From contig NZ_BCQR01000048.1 in NCBI RefSeq assembly GCF_001552175.1, positions 1 to 64,000 of the forward strand: DNA of 64,000 nucleotides, given 5' to 3'. Shown piece after piece: positions 37,974 to 46,374 of this stretch. The translations under genes were made by a program, and so were the position numbers. Positions within the stretch are counted from its first letter, which is position 1. The number at the start of each line of letters is the position of its first letter. The notes beneath the pieces are model-generated. The model was not told where the DNA came from. It did no database searches and saw nothing but the letters and a program-made list of their open reading frames with translations. The DNA is from Actinomadura kijaniata NBRC 14229. Its GTDB lineage: Bacteria; Actinomycetota; Actinomycetes; Streptosporangiales; Streptosporangiaceae.

Positions 37974-39122
37974 ATGAGGACGCGCAGGGTCATACTCACG
38001 TTCGCACTGGTGACAACGGTCTCGACGGCGTGCGGCCAAGGACTGCTCGGCGGCGGCTCGAAGGAGGAAGAAAAGGGCCCGATCCTGGTCGGGATGGACA
38101 TCCCGCTGTCCGGCGACAGCGCCGAGATCGGCCCCTACATGCGCAACGGCGCGCAGCTGGCCGTCGACGAGATCAACGGTAAGGGCGGCGTGCTCGGCCG
38201 CAAGCTCCAGCTGCGGGTCGAGGACGACGCCTGCGATCCCCGGACCGCCGTCGCCGCCGCGAACAAGCTCGTCTCGGCGGGCGTGAAGGTCTCGGTCAGC
38301 GGCTACTGCTCGGGCGCGACGCTGCCCACCCTGCCGATCTTCGACCGCGCCCGGATCCCGATGATCATCCCGGTGGCCAACTCCGCCGAGCTGCCCGCGC
38401 AGAAGCTCAGGCACGTCTTCCTCATCAACGGCACCGGCGACCAGCAGGCCGCGGCCGCGTTCCGCTGGCTGGCCAAGGAGGGCGCGAAGAAGGTCGCCGT
38501 CATGCACGACAACACCTCCTACTCCAAGGACATCGCCGTCCGCACGGCCACCGAGCTGGACAGGTCCGGCGCCCCCGACAAGTCGGTGCTGGAGGCGGTC
38601 ACCCCGAAGGAGAGCGACTACTCGGCCGCCGTCACCTCGGTGCTGAAGGGGAACCCCGACTACATCTACTGGACGGGCTACTACGCCGAGGGCGGGCTGC
38701 TGATCCGGCAGTTCAAGCAGGCCGGGTACAAGGGGAGGTTCCTGGTGGGCGACGGTTCGGTGGCGACGAAGCTCGCCGAGATCGCGGGCGGGAAGAACGC
38801 CGAGGGCGTGTACGCGACGATGACGCCGACACCGGAGACCCTGCAGGGCGCGGAGTCGTGGAAGGCGGCCTACAAGCAGAAGTTCAACGCCGACCCCGGC
38901 CCGTACTCCACCCAGGCGTACGACGGCGTCCGCCTGGCGGCCGAGGCCGTCAGGAAGGCCGGGAGCACCGACGGCGGGAAGATCGTCACGGCCCTGGAGA
39001 CCATGGAGGGCTTCACCCTCTTCTCCGGCCCGCTGAAGTTCACCCCCCAGCACACCATCACCGGAGGCTTCGAGATCCAGGTCGTGAAGGACGGCAGGTT
39101 CGTCCTCAAGGAGAAGATCTGA
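37974..39122 (+). CDS. Branched-chain amino-acid ABC transporter substrate-binding lipoprotein (LivK-like)
   Basis: A 382-residue lipoprotein. Signal peptide with lipobox VSTAC and Cys at about residue 20, then a type I periplasmic-binding fold: DIPLSGDSAEIGPYMRNGAQ, DEINGKGGVLGRKLQLRVED, SGYCSGATLPTLPIFDRARI. It captures leucine/isoleucine/valine or a related solute for the permease encoded next door. The ATG at 37974 follows GAGGA at 5-6 bases. It is the first gene of a five-gene operon; the upstream 246-base gap holds no convincing promoter, though a 12-bp palindrome GGCCGTACGGCC lies at 37920-37931. Confidence 0.88.
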   Translation: MRTRRVILTFALVTTVSTACGQGLLGGGSKEEEKGPILVGMDIPLSGDSAEIGPYMRNGAQLAVDEINGKGGVLGRKLQLRVEDDACDPRTAVAAANKLVSAGVKVSVSGYCSGATLPTLPIFDRARIPMIIPVANSAELPAQKLRHVFLINGTGDQQAAAAFRWLAKEGAKKVAVMHDNTSYSKDIAVRTATELDRSGAPDKSVLEAVTPKESDYSAAVTSVLKGNPDYIYWTGYYAEGGLLIRQFKQAGYKGRFLVGDGSVATKLAEIAGGKNAEGVYATMTPTPETLQGAESWKAAYKQKFNADPGPYSTQAYDGVRLAAEAVRKAGSTDGGKIVTALETMEGFTLFSGPLKFTPQHTITGGFEIQVVKDGRFVLKEKI

Positions 39123-39125
39123 CCG

Positions 39126-40019
39126 GTGAGCCAACTCGTCTGGAACGGGCTCTTCGTCGGCAGCTTCTACGCGCTGGTCGCGCTCGGCTACAGCATGGTC
39201 TACGGCGTCATCAAGCTGCTGAACTTCGCCCACGGCGACCTCTACATGCTCGGCGCGTTCTCCGGGTTCGCGATGCTGGGCGCGCTCGGCGGGCTGGTGC
39301 GGTCGCAGTCGCTGCTGGCGCTGCTGCTGGTGCTGGTCGCGACGATGCTGGTCACCGGCCTCGCCGGGATGGCGCTGGAACGCGTCGCCTACCGGCCGCT
39401 GCGCGGCGCGCCCCGGCTGTCACTGCTGATCACGGCGGTGGGGGCGTCGTTCGCGCTGGAGTACGGAACGCGCGCCGCCGCCGGCGCCGACCCCCGCGTC
39501 TACCAGGTGCGGCTCGGCGGCACCACGCTGCACGTCCTCGGCGCCCGCGTCACCGTGCAGCAGCTCGTGCTCGTCGCCATCGCGGTCGCGCTCATGGTCG
39601 CGCTGCACCGCCTGGTGACCAGCAGCCGCCAGGGACGCGCCATGCGGGCCATCGCGCTCGACCCGGTCGCCGCCCGGCTGATGGGTATCGACGTCGACGC
39701 CGTCATCGCCCGCACGTTCTTCCTCGGCTCGGCCCTGGCGGGCGCGGCCGGGGTCATGGCGGGCGGCTACTACGGGAAGATCGACTTCCTGATGGGCTTC
39801 ATCATCGGGCTCAAGGCGTTCACCGCCGCGGTGATCGGCGGTATCGGCAACATCCCCGGCACGATGCTCGGCGGGCTGCTGCTGGGGCTGCTGGAGTCGT
39901 TCGGCACCGACCTGCTGGGCGGGGAGTGGCGGGACGTGTTCGCGTTCGGGTGCCTGATCCTGTTCCTGACCGTGCGGCCGACGGGCCTGCTCGGCGAGCG
40001 CGTGACGGAACGCGTATGA
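39126..40019 (+). CDS. Branched-chain amino-acid ABC permease (LivH-like)
   Basis: A 297-residue inner-membrane protein with eight or nine predicted helices. The signature YGVIKLLNFAHGDLYMLGAF near residue 25 and GGIGNIPGTMLGGLLLGLLE near the C-terminus are characteristic of LivH. The GTG at 39126 is only 3 bases after the LivK-like stop; AAGGAGA in the end of that gene may serve as ribosome-binding site. Its TGA overlaps the next ATG as ATGA. Confidence 0.92.
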   Translation: MSQLVWNGLFVGSFYALVALGYSMVYGVIKLLNFAHGDLYMLGAFSGFAMLGALGGLVRSQSLLALLLVLVATMLVTGLAGMALERVAYRPLRGAPRLSLLITAVGASFALEYGTRAAAGADPRVYQVRLGGTTLHVLGARVTVQQLVLVAIAVALMVALHRLVTSSRQGRAMRAIALDPVAARLMGIDVDAVIARTFFLGSALAGAAGVMAGGYYGKIDFLMGFIIGLKAFTAAVIGGIGNIPGTMLGGLLLGLLESFGTDLLGGEWRDVFAFGCLILFLTVRPTGLLGERVTERV

Positions 40020-41044
40020 GGCTCACCAAGGACACCGGGCCGCCGGTCAAGCCGGTGCGCGGACGCGGTGACTCCGCCCTCACCCGCCTGCTGGAGAGCC
40101 GATGGCTCGGCTGGCTCGGACTCGCGCTCGCGCTCGCCGCCCCGCTCGTCATCGCGACGCCGTACGCGCTGAACGTCATGACCAGCGCCGCCATCTTCGT
40201 CATGCTCGCCGTCGGCCTGAACATCGTCGTCGGCTACTGCGGCCTGCTCGACCTGGGCTACGCGGCGTTCTTCGCGGTCGGCGCGTACACCAGCGGCGTG
40301 CTGGCCACCCGCCTGGACGTCCCGCTGCTGGCGACGCTGCCCGCCGTGCTGGCGGTGACGGTCGTCGCGGGCGTCGTGATCGGCGCGCCGACGCTGCGGC
40401 TGCGCAGCGACTACCTGGCGATCGTCACGCTCGGCTTCGGCGAGATCATCCGGATCGTCGCGACCAACCTGACGGTCACCGGCGGCCCCTCGGGGATCTA
40501 CGGCATCCCCGGGCTGTTCGGCGACGCGACCTCCGGCGCGGCGGTGTTCTACTACGTCACCGTGCTGATCGTCGCGGTGGCGGTGCTGCTGGCGGCGCGG
40601 CTGGGCCGCTCCCGGATCGGCCGGGCGTGGCGGTTCATCCGGGAGGACGAGGACGCCGCCGAGGCGATGGGCGTGCACACCTACCGCACCAAGCTCGCCG
40701 CCTACGTCGCGGGCGCGGTGTGGGGCGGGATGGCCGGGGTGCTGTTCGGCGCGCACCTGTCGGCGATCTCCCCGGCGAGCTTCACGTTCCTCCAGTCGGC
40801 GCTGGTCGTGATGGCGGTGGTGCTGGGCGGGATGGGCTCCACCCCCGGCGTGGTGATCGGCGCGGTGGTCATCAGCGTCGTGCCGGAGCTGCTGCGCGAC
40901 CTGGCCGACTACCGGTTCTTCGCGTTCGGCGTGCTGCTGATCGTCGTGATGATCCTGCGGCCCCAGGGCCTGTGGCCGCACCGCTCCCGCGAGACCCCGC
41001 ACACCGCCGCGCGTTCGAAGGGGACAGACCATGCTCCGGGTTGA
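40016..41044 (+). CDS. Branched-chain amino-acid ABC permease (LivM-like)
   Basis: A 342-residue permease with about ten helices. It has the LivM features VGYCGLLDLGYAAFFAVGAY, LRLRSDYLAIVTLGFGEIIR, and GGMGSTPGVVIGAVVI. A roughly 35-residue polar N-terminal extension precedes the first helix. The ATG overlaps the LivH stop by four bases. It pairs with LivH to form the membrane pore of the importer. Confidence 0.92.
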   Translation: MRLTKDTGPPVKPVRGRGDSALTRLLESRWLGWLGLALALAAPLVIATPYALNVMTSAAIFVMLAVGLNIVVGYCGLLDLGYAAFFAVGAYTSGVLATRLDVPLLATLPAVLAVTVVAGVVIGAPTLRLRSDYLAIVTLGFGEIIRIVATNLTVTGGPSGIYGIPGLFGDATSGAAVFYYVTVLIVAVAVLLAARLGRSRIGRAWRFIREDEDAAEAMGVHTYRTKLAAYVAGAVWGGMAGVLFGAHLSAISPASFTFLQSALVVMAVVLGGMGSTPGVVIGAVVISVVPELLRDLADYRFFAFGVLLIVVMILRPQGLWPHRSRETPHTAARSKGTDHAPG

Positions 41045-41840
41045 GGACCTGAGGTTGTCGTTCGGCGGGGTGCGCGCGCTGGACGGGCTGGGCTTCGAGG
41101 CCGCGCCCGGCGAGATCGTGTCGCTGATCGGGCCGAACGGGGCGGGCAAGACCTCGGCGTTCAACTGCGTCACCGGCTTCTACCGGCCGACCGGCGGGCG
41201 CGTCCTCGTCGACGGCACCGACGTCACCGGGCGCCGCCCCTCCGCGATCGCCGCGCTGGGGGTGTCGCGGACGTTCCAGAACCCGCGGCTGTTCAAGGAG
41301 CTGTCGGTGCTGGACAACGTGCGTTCCGGCACCCACCTGTGGCTGCGCCAGAACGTCTTCGACGCCCTCCTGCACACGCCCCGCTTCAAGCGCGGCGAGC
41401 GGGAGGCCACCGACGAGGCGCACCGGTGGCTCGACTTCGTGGGCCTGCGCGGCGACCGCGCCGGGCTCGTCCGCGGGCTTCCCTACGGCGAGCAGCGCCG
41501 CGTCGAGATCGCCCGCGCCCTGGCCCGCCGCCCCCGGCTGCTCCTGCTGGACGAGCCCGCCGCCGGGCTCAACCACGGCGAGAAGGCCGAACTGCTCGAC
41601 CTGCTGGGCCGCATCCGCGACCTCGGCGCCGCCGTCGCGCTGATCGAGCACGACATGGGCCTGGTCATGGAGGTGTCCCAGCGCGTCGTCGTGCTCAACT
41701 TCGGGCGCGGGATCGCCGACGGGCCGCCCGGGGCGGTGCGCCGCGACCCGGCCGTCATCGAGGCGTACCTGGGCCGCGACGCCGACGAGGCGGAGCTGGC
41801 CGCGGCCCGCGAGGAGGTGCGCGGTGCTGGAACTGACTGA
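41031..41840 (+). CDS. Branched-chain amino-acid ABC ATPase (LivG-like)
   Basis: A 269-residue ATPase. Walker A GPNGAGKTSAFN, Q-loop SRTFQNPRLFKELSV, signature region LPYGEQRRVEIARAL, Walker B LLLDEPAAGLN, switch His in IEHDMGLV. The insert HLWLRQNVFDALLHTP is typical of LivG. The ATG at 41031 overlaps the end of LivM by 14 bases and has AAGGGG upstream. Confidence 0.92.
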   Translation: MLRVEDLRLSFGGVRALDGLGFEAAPGEIVSLIGPNGAGKTSAFNCVTGFYRPTGGRVLVDGTDVTGRRPSAIAALGVSRTFQNPRLFKELSVLDNVRSGTHLWLRQNVFDALLHTPRFKRGEREATDEAHRWLDFVGLRGDRAGLVRGLPYGEQRRVEIARALARRPRLLLLDEPAAGLNHGEKAELLDLLGRIRDLGAAVALIEHDMGLVMEVSQRVVVLNFGRGIADGPPGAVRRDPAVIEAYLGRDADEAELAAAREEVRGAGTD

Positions 41841-42528
41841 CCTCGACGTCCGCTACGGCGCGGTGCGGGCGCTGCGGGGCCTGTCGCTGACCGTCGCCGA
41901 GGGCGAGATCGTCGCGCTGCTCGGCAACAACGGCGCGGGCAAGTCCACCGCCCTCGCCGCGGTCTCCGGGCTGGTGCGGCCGTCCGCCGGGCGGATCACG
42001 CTGGACGGGCGCGAGGTGACCGGCGCGTCCCCGCCCGCGATGGTCGCCGCCGGGGTGGTCCACGTCCCCGAGGGCCGCCGGATCTTCAGCACCCTCACCG
42101 TCCGCGAGAACCTCCAGCTCGGCGGCTACCTGGTCCGGGACGGCGCCGAACTGGAACGCCGCATCGCCCGCGTCTACGACCTGCTGCCCCGGCTCGCCGA
42201 ACGCCGCGACCAGCAGGGCGGCACCCTGTCCGGCGGCGAGCAGCAGATGCTCGCCATCGGCCGCGGCCTGGTCGCCGGACCCCGCCTGCTGATGCTCGAC
42301 GAGCCGTCCATGGGCCTCGCGCCGCTGATCGTCACGGCCGTCATGGACGTCATCCGCGACATCAACGCGGCGGGCACCACCGTGCTGCTGGTGGAGCAGA
42401 ACGCCAAGGCCGCGCTGCGGATCGCCCACCGCGGCCACGTCCTCGACCAGGGCGCCGTCACCCTGCACGCCCCGGCCGCCGAACTGGCCGCCGATCCTCG
42501 CGTCATCGAGGCGTACTTGGGAGCCTGA
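41824..42528 (+). CDS. Branched-chain amino-acid ABC ATPase (LivF-like)
   Basis: A 234-residue ATPase. Walker A GNNGAGKSTALA (Asn for the usual Arg/Pro, normal for LivF), signature LSGGEQQMLAIGRGL, Walker B LLMLDEPSMGLAP, switch region VEQNAKAAL. The GTG at 41824 overlaps LivG by 17 bases. Completes the importer operon; all five components are intact. Confidence 0.92.
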   Translation: MLELTDLDVRYGAVRALRGLSLTVAEGEIVALLGNNGAGKSTALAAVSGLVRPSAGRITLDGREVTGASPPAMVAAGVVHVPEGRRIFSTLTVRENLQLGGYLVRDGAELERRIARVYDLLPRLAERRDQQGGTLSGGEQQMLAIGRGLVAGPRLLMLDEPSMGLAPLIVTAVMDVIRDINAAGTTVLLVEQNAKAALRIAHRGHVLDQGAVTLHAPAAELAADPRVIEAYLGA

Positions 42529-42562
42529 ACCCCTCCGGCGGCCGTCGCCGGGCCTGATCGTC

Positions 42563-42600
42563 TTGCAATGGTTAGCCAAGCTAACTTAGTCTGGCTAAGT
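42563..42600 (+). promoter_or_regulatory. marR promoter with overlapping palindromes
   Basis: -35 TTGCAA (42563-42568), an 18-base spacer and -10 TAGTCT (42587-42592). Two overlapping perfect dyads cover it: GTTAGC-CAA-GCTAAC (42571-42585) and ACTTAG-TCTGG-CTAAGT (42584-42600). The sites sit where MarR repressors usually bind their own promoters. Confidence 0.7.
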
Positions 42601-42618
42601 AATCGAGGAGGACCCACC

Positions 42619-43077
42619 GTGAGCGACGCCGCGACCCGCGCCCTGGCCGAGCACTTCAACGCCCGGCTCCGGGACGTCGTGCTGCTGCTGCGCCGGGTGA
42701 ACGCCGACCAGCCCGTCACCTCCCAGCAGCTGGCGGTGCTCGGCTCGCTGGACGGCGGACCGCGCCGGATGACCGAGCTCGCCGAGGAGCAGGGCGTCCG
42801 GCTGCCGACCATGACCGCCCAGATCAACCGGCTGGAACGCGACGGGCTGGTGCGGCGCGGCCGCGACGCCGCCGACGCCCGCGTGGTCACCGTCGAGCTG
42901 ACCGGGACCGGGACCGAGCACCTGCGCACCGGCCGCGCCCGCCGGGTGGACTTCCTCGCCGAACGCCTGGCGGCCCTCAGCCCGGCCGACCGCGAGGCCA
43001 TCGCGGCCGCGCTGCCGGCGCTGGACCGGCTCTTCGCCCCGGAAAGGAAGACCCCCTATGCGCGCACAACCACCTGA
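42619..43077 (+). CDS. MarR family transcriptional regulator
   Basis: A 152-residue winged-helix regulator. The recognition region is PRRMTELAEEQGVRLPTMTA followed by RLERDGLVRRGRDAADARVV, which is the MarR wing with the DxRxxxV pattern. The GTG at 42619 has GAGGAGG 6-8 bases upstream. The MFS gene that follows overlaps by 20 bases, and two palindromes overlap the common promoter, so it should repress a two-gene efflux operon and respond to an unknown small molecule. Confidence 0.88.
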   Translation: MSDAATRALAEHFNARLRDVVLLLRRVNADQPVTSQQLAVLGSLDGGPRRMTELAEEQGVRLPTMTAQINRLERDGLVRRGRDAADARVVTVELTGTGTEHLRTGRARRVDFLAERLAALSPADREAIAAALPALDRLFAPERKTPYARTTT

Positions 43078-44290
43078 TGTCCTCCCCAGGAGCGGCGGCA
43101 TACTGCGGCAGCCGACGTCGGTATGGGCGACGGCGTTCGCCGCGGTGGTCGCGTTCATGGGCATCGGGCTGGTCGACCCCATCCTCCCGGCCATCGCCGA
43201 GAACCTGCGCGCCACGCCGAGCCAGGTCTCGCTGCTGTTCACCAGCTACTTCCTGATCACCGCCGTGGCCATGCTGGTCACCGGCTGGGTGTCCAGCCGG
43301 ATCGGCGGGAGGAGGACGCTGCTGATCGGCCTGGCCCTCGTCGTGGTGTTCGCGGCGCTGTCGGGAACGTCCGGCACCGTCGGCCAGCTGATCGGCTTCC
43401 GCGCCGGATGGGGCCTCGGCAACGCGCTGTTCGTCGCGACCGCCCTGGCCGTCATCGTCGGCGCGGCCAGCGGCGGCGCCGAGTCGGCGATCATCCTCTA
43501 CGAGGCCGCGCTCGGCCTCGGCATCTCCATGGGACCGCTGGTCGGAGCCCTGCTGGGCGACATGAACTGGCGCTACCCGTTCTTCGGCACCGCCGTGCTG
43601 ATGGCCGTCGGCTTCCTGCTGATCGCCACCCTGCTCCGGCCGGCGCCGAGGCCCGCGACCCCGACCGGCCTGACCGCGCCGCTGCGGGCGCTGCGGCACG
43701 GCGGGCTGTCCACCACGGCGTTCACCGCGCTGTTCTACAACTACGCGTTCTTCACGGTGCTGGCGTTCACGCCGTTCGTCCTGCGCATGGACGCGCACGG
43801 CATCGGCCTGGTGTTCTTCGGCTGGGGCGTGCTGGTGGCGCTGTCGTCGGTGTTCGCCGCGCCCGTGCTCCAGCGTCGGCTTGGAACGGTCCGCGTCATG
43901 CACCTGTCCCTGGCCCTGCTGATCCTGTTCCAGCTCGGCCTGGCGGTCCTCGGCCACACCGGGATCATCGTCTGCACGATCCTGTGCGGCATCCCGATCG
44001 GCATGAACAACACCGCGTTCACCGAGGCCGCCATGGAGGTCTCCGACCATCCCCGCCCCGTCGCCTCCGCCGGCTACAACTTCGTCCGCTGGCTGGGCGG
44101 CGCGCTGGCCCCGTACCTGGCCTCCCGGCTGGCCGAGACGTTCGACCCGTCGGTGCCGTACTACGCGGGCGCGCTCTGCTGCGCGGCCGCGATGCTGATC
44201 CTCCTGACCCGCCGCCACCACCTGAGGCCCCTGGAACGGGTGGACACAGACCACGCCTTCCAGAACCCCCCGCTTCCCGCGCGGACGTGA
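43058..44290 (+). CDS. MFS drug/metabolite efflux transporter
   Basis: A 410-residue protein with 12 predicted helices. Motif A is readable as GWVSSRIGGRRTLLIG and a motif C-like GLGISMGPLVGALLG is in helix five, placing it in the drug:H+ antiporter DHA1 group. The ATG at 43058 has GGAAAGGAAG upstream. It overlaps marR by 20 bases and is under its presumed control. The substrate is unknown. Confidence 0.85.
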   Translation: MRAQPPDVLPRSGGILRQPTSVWATAFAAVVAFMGIGLVDPILPAIAENLRATPSQVSLLFTSYFLITAVAMLVTGWVSSRIGGRRTLLIGLALVVVFAALSGTSGTVGQLIGFRAGWGLGNALFVATALAVIVGAASGGAESAIILYEAALGLGISMGPLVGALLGDMNWRYPFFGTAVLMAVGFLLIATLLRPAPRPATPTGLTAPLRALRHGGLSTTAFTALFYNYAFFTVLAFTPFVLRMDAHGIGLVFFGWGVLVALSSVFAAPVLQRRLGTVRVMHLSLALLILFQLGLAVLGHTGIIVCTILCGIPIGMNNTAFTEAAMEVSDHPRPVASAGYNFVRWLGGALAPYLASRLAETFDPSVPYYAGALCCAAAMLILLTRRHHLRPLERVDTDHAFQNPPLPART

Positions 44291-44312
44291 CCACCGCCTC
44301 CGCCGACCAAAA

Positions 44313-44393
44313 GGACGGCTGTCATCAGGTCGAGCCGTTGAGCTTGATGTTCCGGTTCTCGTACGTATGCAGCACGTCCGGGCGGGTGGTGTG
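44313..44393 (-). pseudogene. Remnant of the 47531 gene's C-terminus; left direct repeat of the island
   Basis: Eighty-one bases align without gaps to 47519-47599 (64 identities, 17 mismatches, offset 3206 bases). Read on the minus strand they encode RPDVLHTYENRNIKLNGST and a TGA at 44327-44325; the intact gene ends RPDVLKMYENRITKLNGLN. No start codon or upstream part of that gene is present here. The remnant lies in direct orientation with the intact copy and bounds the XRE island on the left. Confidence 0.75.
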
Positions 44394-44420
44394 ATCGGCG
44401 CGTGACGACGCTGCCCGACG

Positions 44421-44630
44421 TCAGGCTTCGCTGAGCGCTCGTTCTCCCTGCTTGATACGGCTGACGAACGCCGTCCAAGGCCGCGACGCCAGAACGATCA
44501 TGGGGCCGTGAGGGTCCTTGGAATCGCGGACCGCGACGGCATGTTCCCCGGTAAGGTCGGCCACCTGCACGCAGTCCTGGCCCTCGGTGTAGCTGGATGT
44601 CCGCCAGCGCGTGAGGCGCGGGTTTTCCAT
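44421..44630 (-). CDS. DUF397 domain protein
   Basis: A 69-residue protein that is almost entirely one DUF397 domain: WRTSSYTEGQDCVQVADL followed by VAVRDSKDPHGPMIVLASRP and WTAFVSRI. DUF397 proteins occur next to XRE regulators of the WhiJ/Scr1 type in actinomycetes, in cassettes linked to development or toxin-antitoxin-like control. Here it is divergent from the small gene at 44734. TAATTT (44643-44638) lies 7 bases before the ATG, predicting a leaderless mRNA. The biochemical role is unknown. Confidence 0.85.
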   Translation of the reverse strand: MENPRLTRWRTSSYTEGQDCVQVADLTGEHAVAVRDSKDPHGPMIVLASRPWTAFVSRIKQGERALSEA

Positions 44631-44637
44631 CTGTATG

Positions 44638-44643
44638 AAATTA
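44638..44643 (-). promoter_or_regulatory. -10 box of the DUF397 gene (leaderless)
   Basis: TAATTT on the minus strand, 7 bases before the ATG at 44630. Two GYGCAAC repeats lie 54-70 bases upstream. Confidence 0.55.
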
Positions 44644-44691
44644 CAGCCCTTGACGGAGGCGGTTGGCGGCGTGACGCTCGGTGAAGCGTTC

Positions 44692-44713
44692 GCCACGCGC
44701 AACTCAGTGCAAC
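44692..44713 (+). promoter_or_regulatory. GCCACGCGCAAC element with second GYGCAAC copy
   Basis: GCCACGCGCAAC (44692-44703) contains GCGCAAC, and GTGCAAC follows at 44707-44713, 10 bases on. The same 12-mer recurs at 46370-46381 with two further GCGCAAC copies. The location between the DUF397 and 44734 genes fits a binding site of the island's XRE regulator; that is inference. Confidence 0.5.
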
Positions 44714-44733
44714 CCCCTCACCTGGAGGCCGCG

Positions 44734-44994
44734 ATGCCCCTACGGTTGATCGCGCTCGACCCCGGCACCGACGGCGCGCACTGCCCGGCGTTCTTCGTCG
44801 CCGATTCCGGCAACCTGGTGGTTCAAGGACCGAGGGTCACCGATCCCGGCGTGCTCGCCGACGCGGCGCGACTGGGGATGACGGGACCGGATGAAGCAGT
44901 GATCGAGATCCCCGCGCGGATGAAGTCCGTCATCCTGCGGGCATTGCTGGAGGAGGCAGACGGTGCGGATCCTGGAGCTGACGGCGTTCGATGA
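44734..44994 (+). CDS. Small hypothetical protein of a DUF6879 cassette, 86 aa
   Basis: A short protein beginning MPLRLIALDPGTDGAHCPAF, with no known domain. Small proteins of this type are often seen directly upstream of DUF6879 genes in actinomycetes. The ATG at 44734 follows GGAGG at 5 bases. Its last 32 bases overlap the next gene, showing tight coupling. Confidence 0.7.
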   Translation: MPLRLIALDPGTDGAHCPAFFVADSGNLVVQGPRVTDPGVLADAARLGMTGPDEAVIEIPARMKSVILRALLEEADGADPGADGVR

Positions 44995-45481
44995 GCTGAT
45001 CACCGGGTGCGCCTCCTCGGCGGTGCATCTGGAGATGCGCGACATGTACACGCCCTCGGACCCGTCCTACCGCGCTTTCATCGGCGGTCCGCCCTACGAC
45101 CGCACCCAGCGGGAACGGGGCTGGCACGCACTGCTCGCCCCGGCGGTTGCACGCGGGGTGAAGGTGCGGCGGGCGCGGATCGTGTCGGAACCGGTGACCG
45201 ACTACATCCGTTGGGAGTACTCGGTCACCGAGTCGATGAATCTCACGGCCGGTGAGAAAGTGCGGTGGCTGCCGCGCCGACAGGCGTCGGATCTGTGCCT
45301 GCCGGGAAACGACTTCTGGCTGTTCGACGACCGGCTGGTCCGCTTCCACCACTTCGCCGGGGACGGCGAGCACATCGAGGACGAACTGACCGACGATCCG
45401 GCGGCCGTCAAGCTGTGCGCCACGGCGTTCGAGGCGGTGTGGGAACGGGCGGTCGACCACGCCGACTACCGGATCCGCTGA
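44963..45481 (+). CDS. DUF6879 family protein
   Basis: A 172-residue soluble protein. It has the family pattern SSAVHLEMRDMYTP near the N-terminus, RARIVSEPVTDYIRWEYS in the middle, and PGNDFWLFDDRLVRFHHFAG towards the end. Function unknown; members co-occur with XRE/DUF5753 regulators. The GTG at 44963 follows GGAGGAGG and lies inside the end of the upstream gene. The XRE regulator gene starts 31 bases downstream. Confidence 0.85.
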   Translation: MRILELTAFDELITGCASSAVHLEMRDMYTPSDPSYRAFIGGPPYDRTQRERGWHALLAPAVARGVKVRRARIVSEPVTDYIRWEYSVTESMNLTAGEKVRWLPRRQASDLCLPGNDFWLFDDRLVRFHHFAGDGEHIEDELTDDPAAVKLCATAFEAVWERAVDHADYRIR

Positions 45482-45512
45482 CCGCCCACGCCGTCCTCGA
45501 CGCTGACCCGCC

Positions 45513-46370
45513 ATGCCCTCCTCACCGTCGCCCTCGTCCAGCGTCCAGGCCGCCCGGCAGGCCTTGGCCGACCGGCTCCGCGACCTTCGTCTCCAGGCCG
45601 ACCTGACCGGCGTGCAACTGGCCGCCGCGGCGGACTGGCACAAGTCGAAGGTGTCGCGGATCGAGAAGGCCGTGCAGCCGGTCACGCAGGCCGACATCCG
45701 TACCTGGTGCCGAGTGTGCGGTGCCGATGACATGGTCGAGGATCTGGTGGCGTCGCTGCGCGCTCTGGAGAGTGCGTACGTGGAATGGCGGCGGCTGGAG
45801 ACCACCGGGCTCCGGCGGCTCCAGGAGTCCTACGTTCCGCTGTTCGAGCGCACTCGGTGGATGCGGGTGTACCAGCCGCAGGTGATTCCGGGACTGCTCC
45901 AGACCGAGGGGTATGCCACGGCGTTGCTGTCGGCCATCACCGGCTTTCGGGGTCTGCGCGACGACGTTCGGGACGCGGTGCGGGCTCGGCTGGCACGGCG
46001 GAGGGTCCTCACCGAGGGCGGCCGCACCTTCGTGTTCCTACTCGAAGAGACGGTGTTGCGCTACCAGGTCGGCGACCGGCGGACGATGCTGGACCAGCTC
46101 GCCCACCTGATGACGTCGATCTCGCTGCCGTCGTCGAGCTTGGGCGTCATCCCACAGACCGCGCCCCGCACCACCATGTGGGCGCTGGAAGGCTTCACCA
46201 TCTATGACCACGACCAGGCACAACTGGAGCTGCTGGGGTCGAGGATCACCGTGACCATGCCGGGCGAGCTGCGCGTGTACGAGCGAGCGTTTGACGAACT
46301 GTCGGCGATGGCGGTGTTCGGCGACAGGGCGAGGGCGCTGATCGAGGCGGCAGCCGACACGTTCAGATAG
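45513..46370 (+). CDS. XRE family regulator with DUF5753 domain (WhiJ/Scr1 type)
   Basis: A 285-residue DNA-binding protein. The N-terminal XRE helix-turn-helix covers residues 14-70 (LADRLRDLRLQADLTGVQLA, then DWHKSKVSRIEKAVQPVTQA). The C-terminal DUF5753 domain (about 100-285) has RVYQPQVIPGLLQTEGYATA and the typical VFLLEETVLRYQVG and IPQTAP motifs. Such proteins act with DUF397 partners and are multicopy in actinomycete genomes. No ribosome-binding site precedes the ATG at 45513, so translation may depend on the upstream DUF6879 gene. It probably regulates the island's own promoters. Confidence 0.88.
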   Translation: MPSSPSPSSSVQAARQALADRLRDLRLQADLTGVQLAAAADWHKSKVSRIEKAVQPVTQADIRTWCRVCGADDMVEDLVASLRALESAYVEWRRLETTGLRRLQESYVPLFERTRWMRVYQPQVIPGLLQTEGYATALLSAITGFRGLRDDVRDAVRARLARRRVLTEGGRTFVFLLEETVLRYQVGDRRTMLDQLAHLMTSISLPSSSLGVIPQTAPRTTMWALEGFTIYDHDQAQLELLGSRITVTMPGELRVYERAFDELSAMAVFGDRARALIEAAADTFR

Positions 46371-46374
46371 CCAC

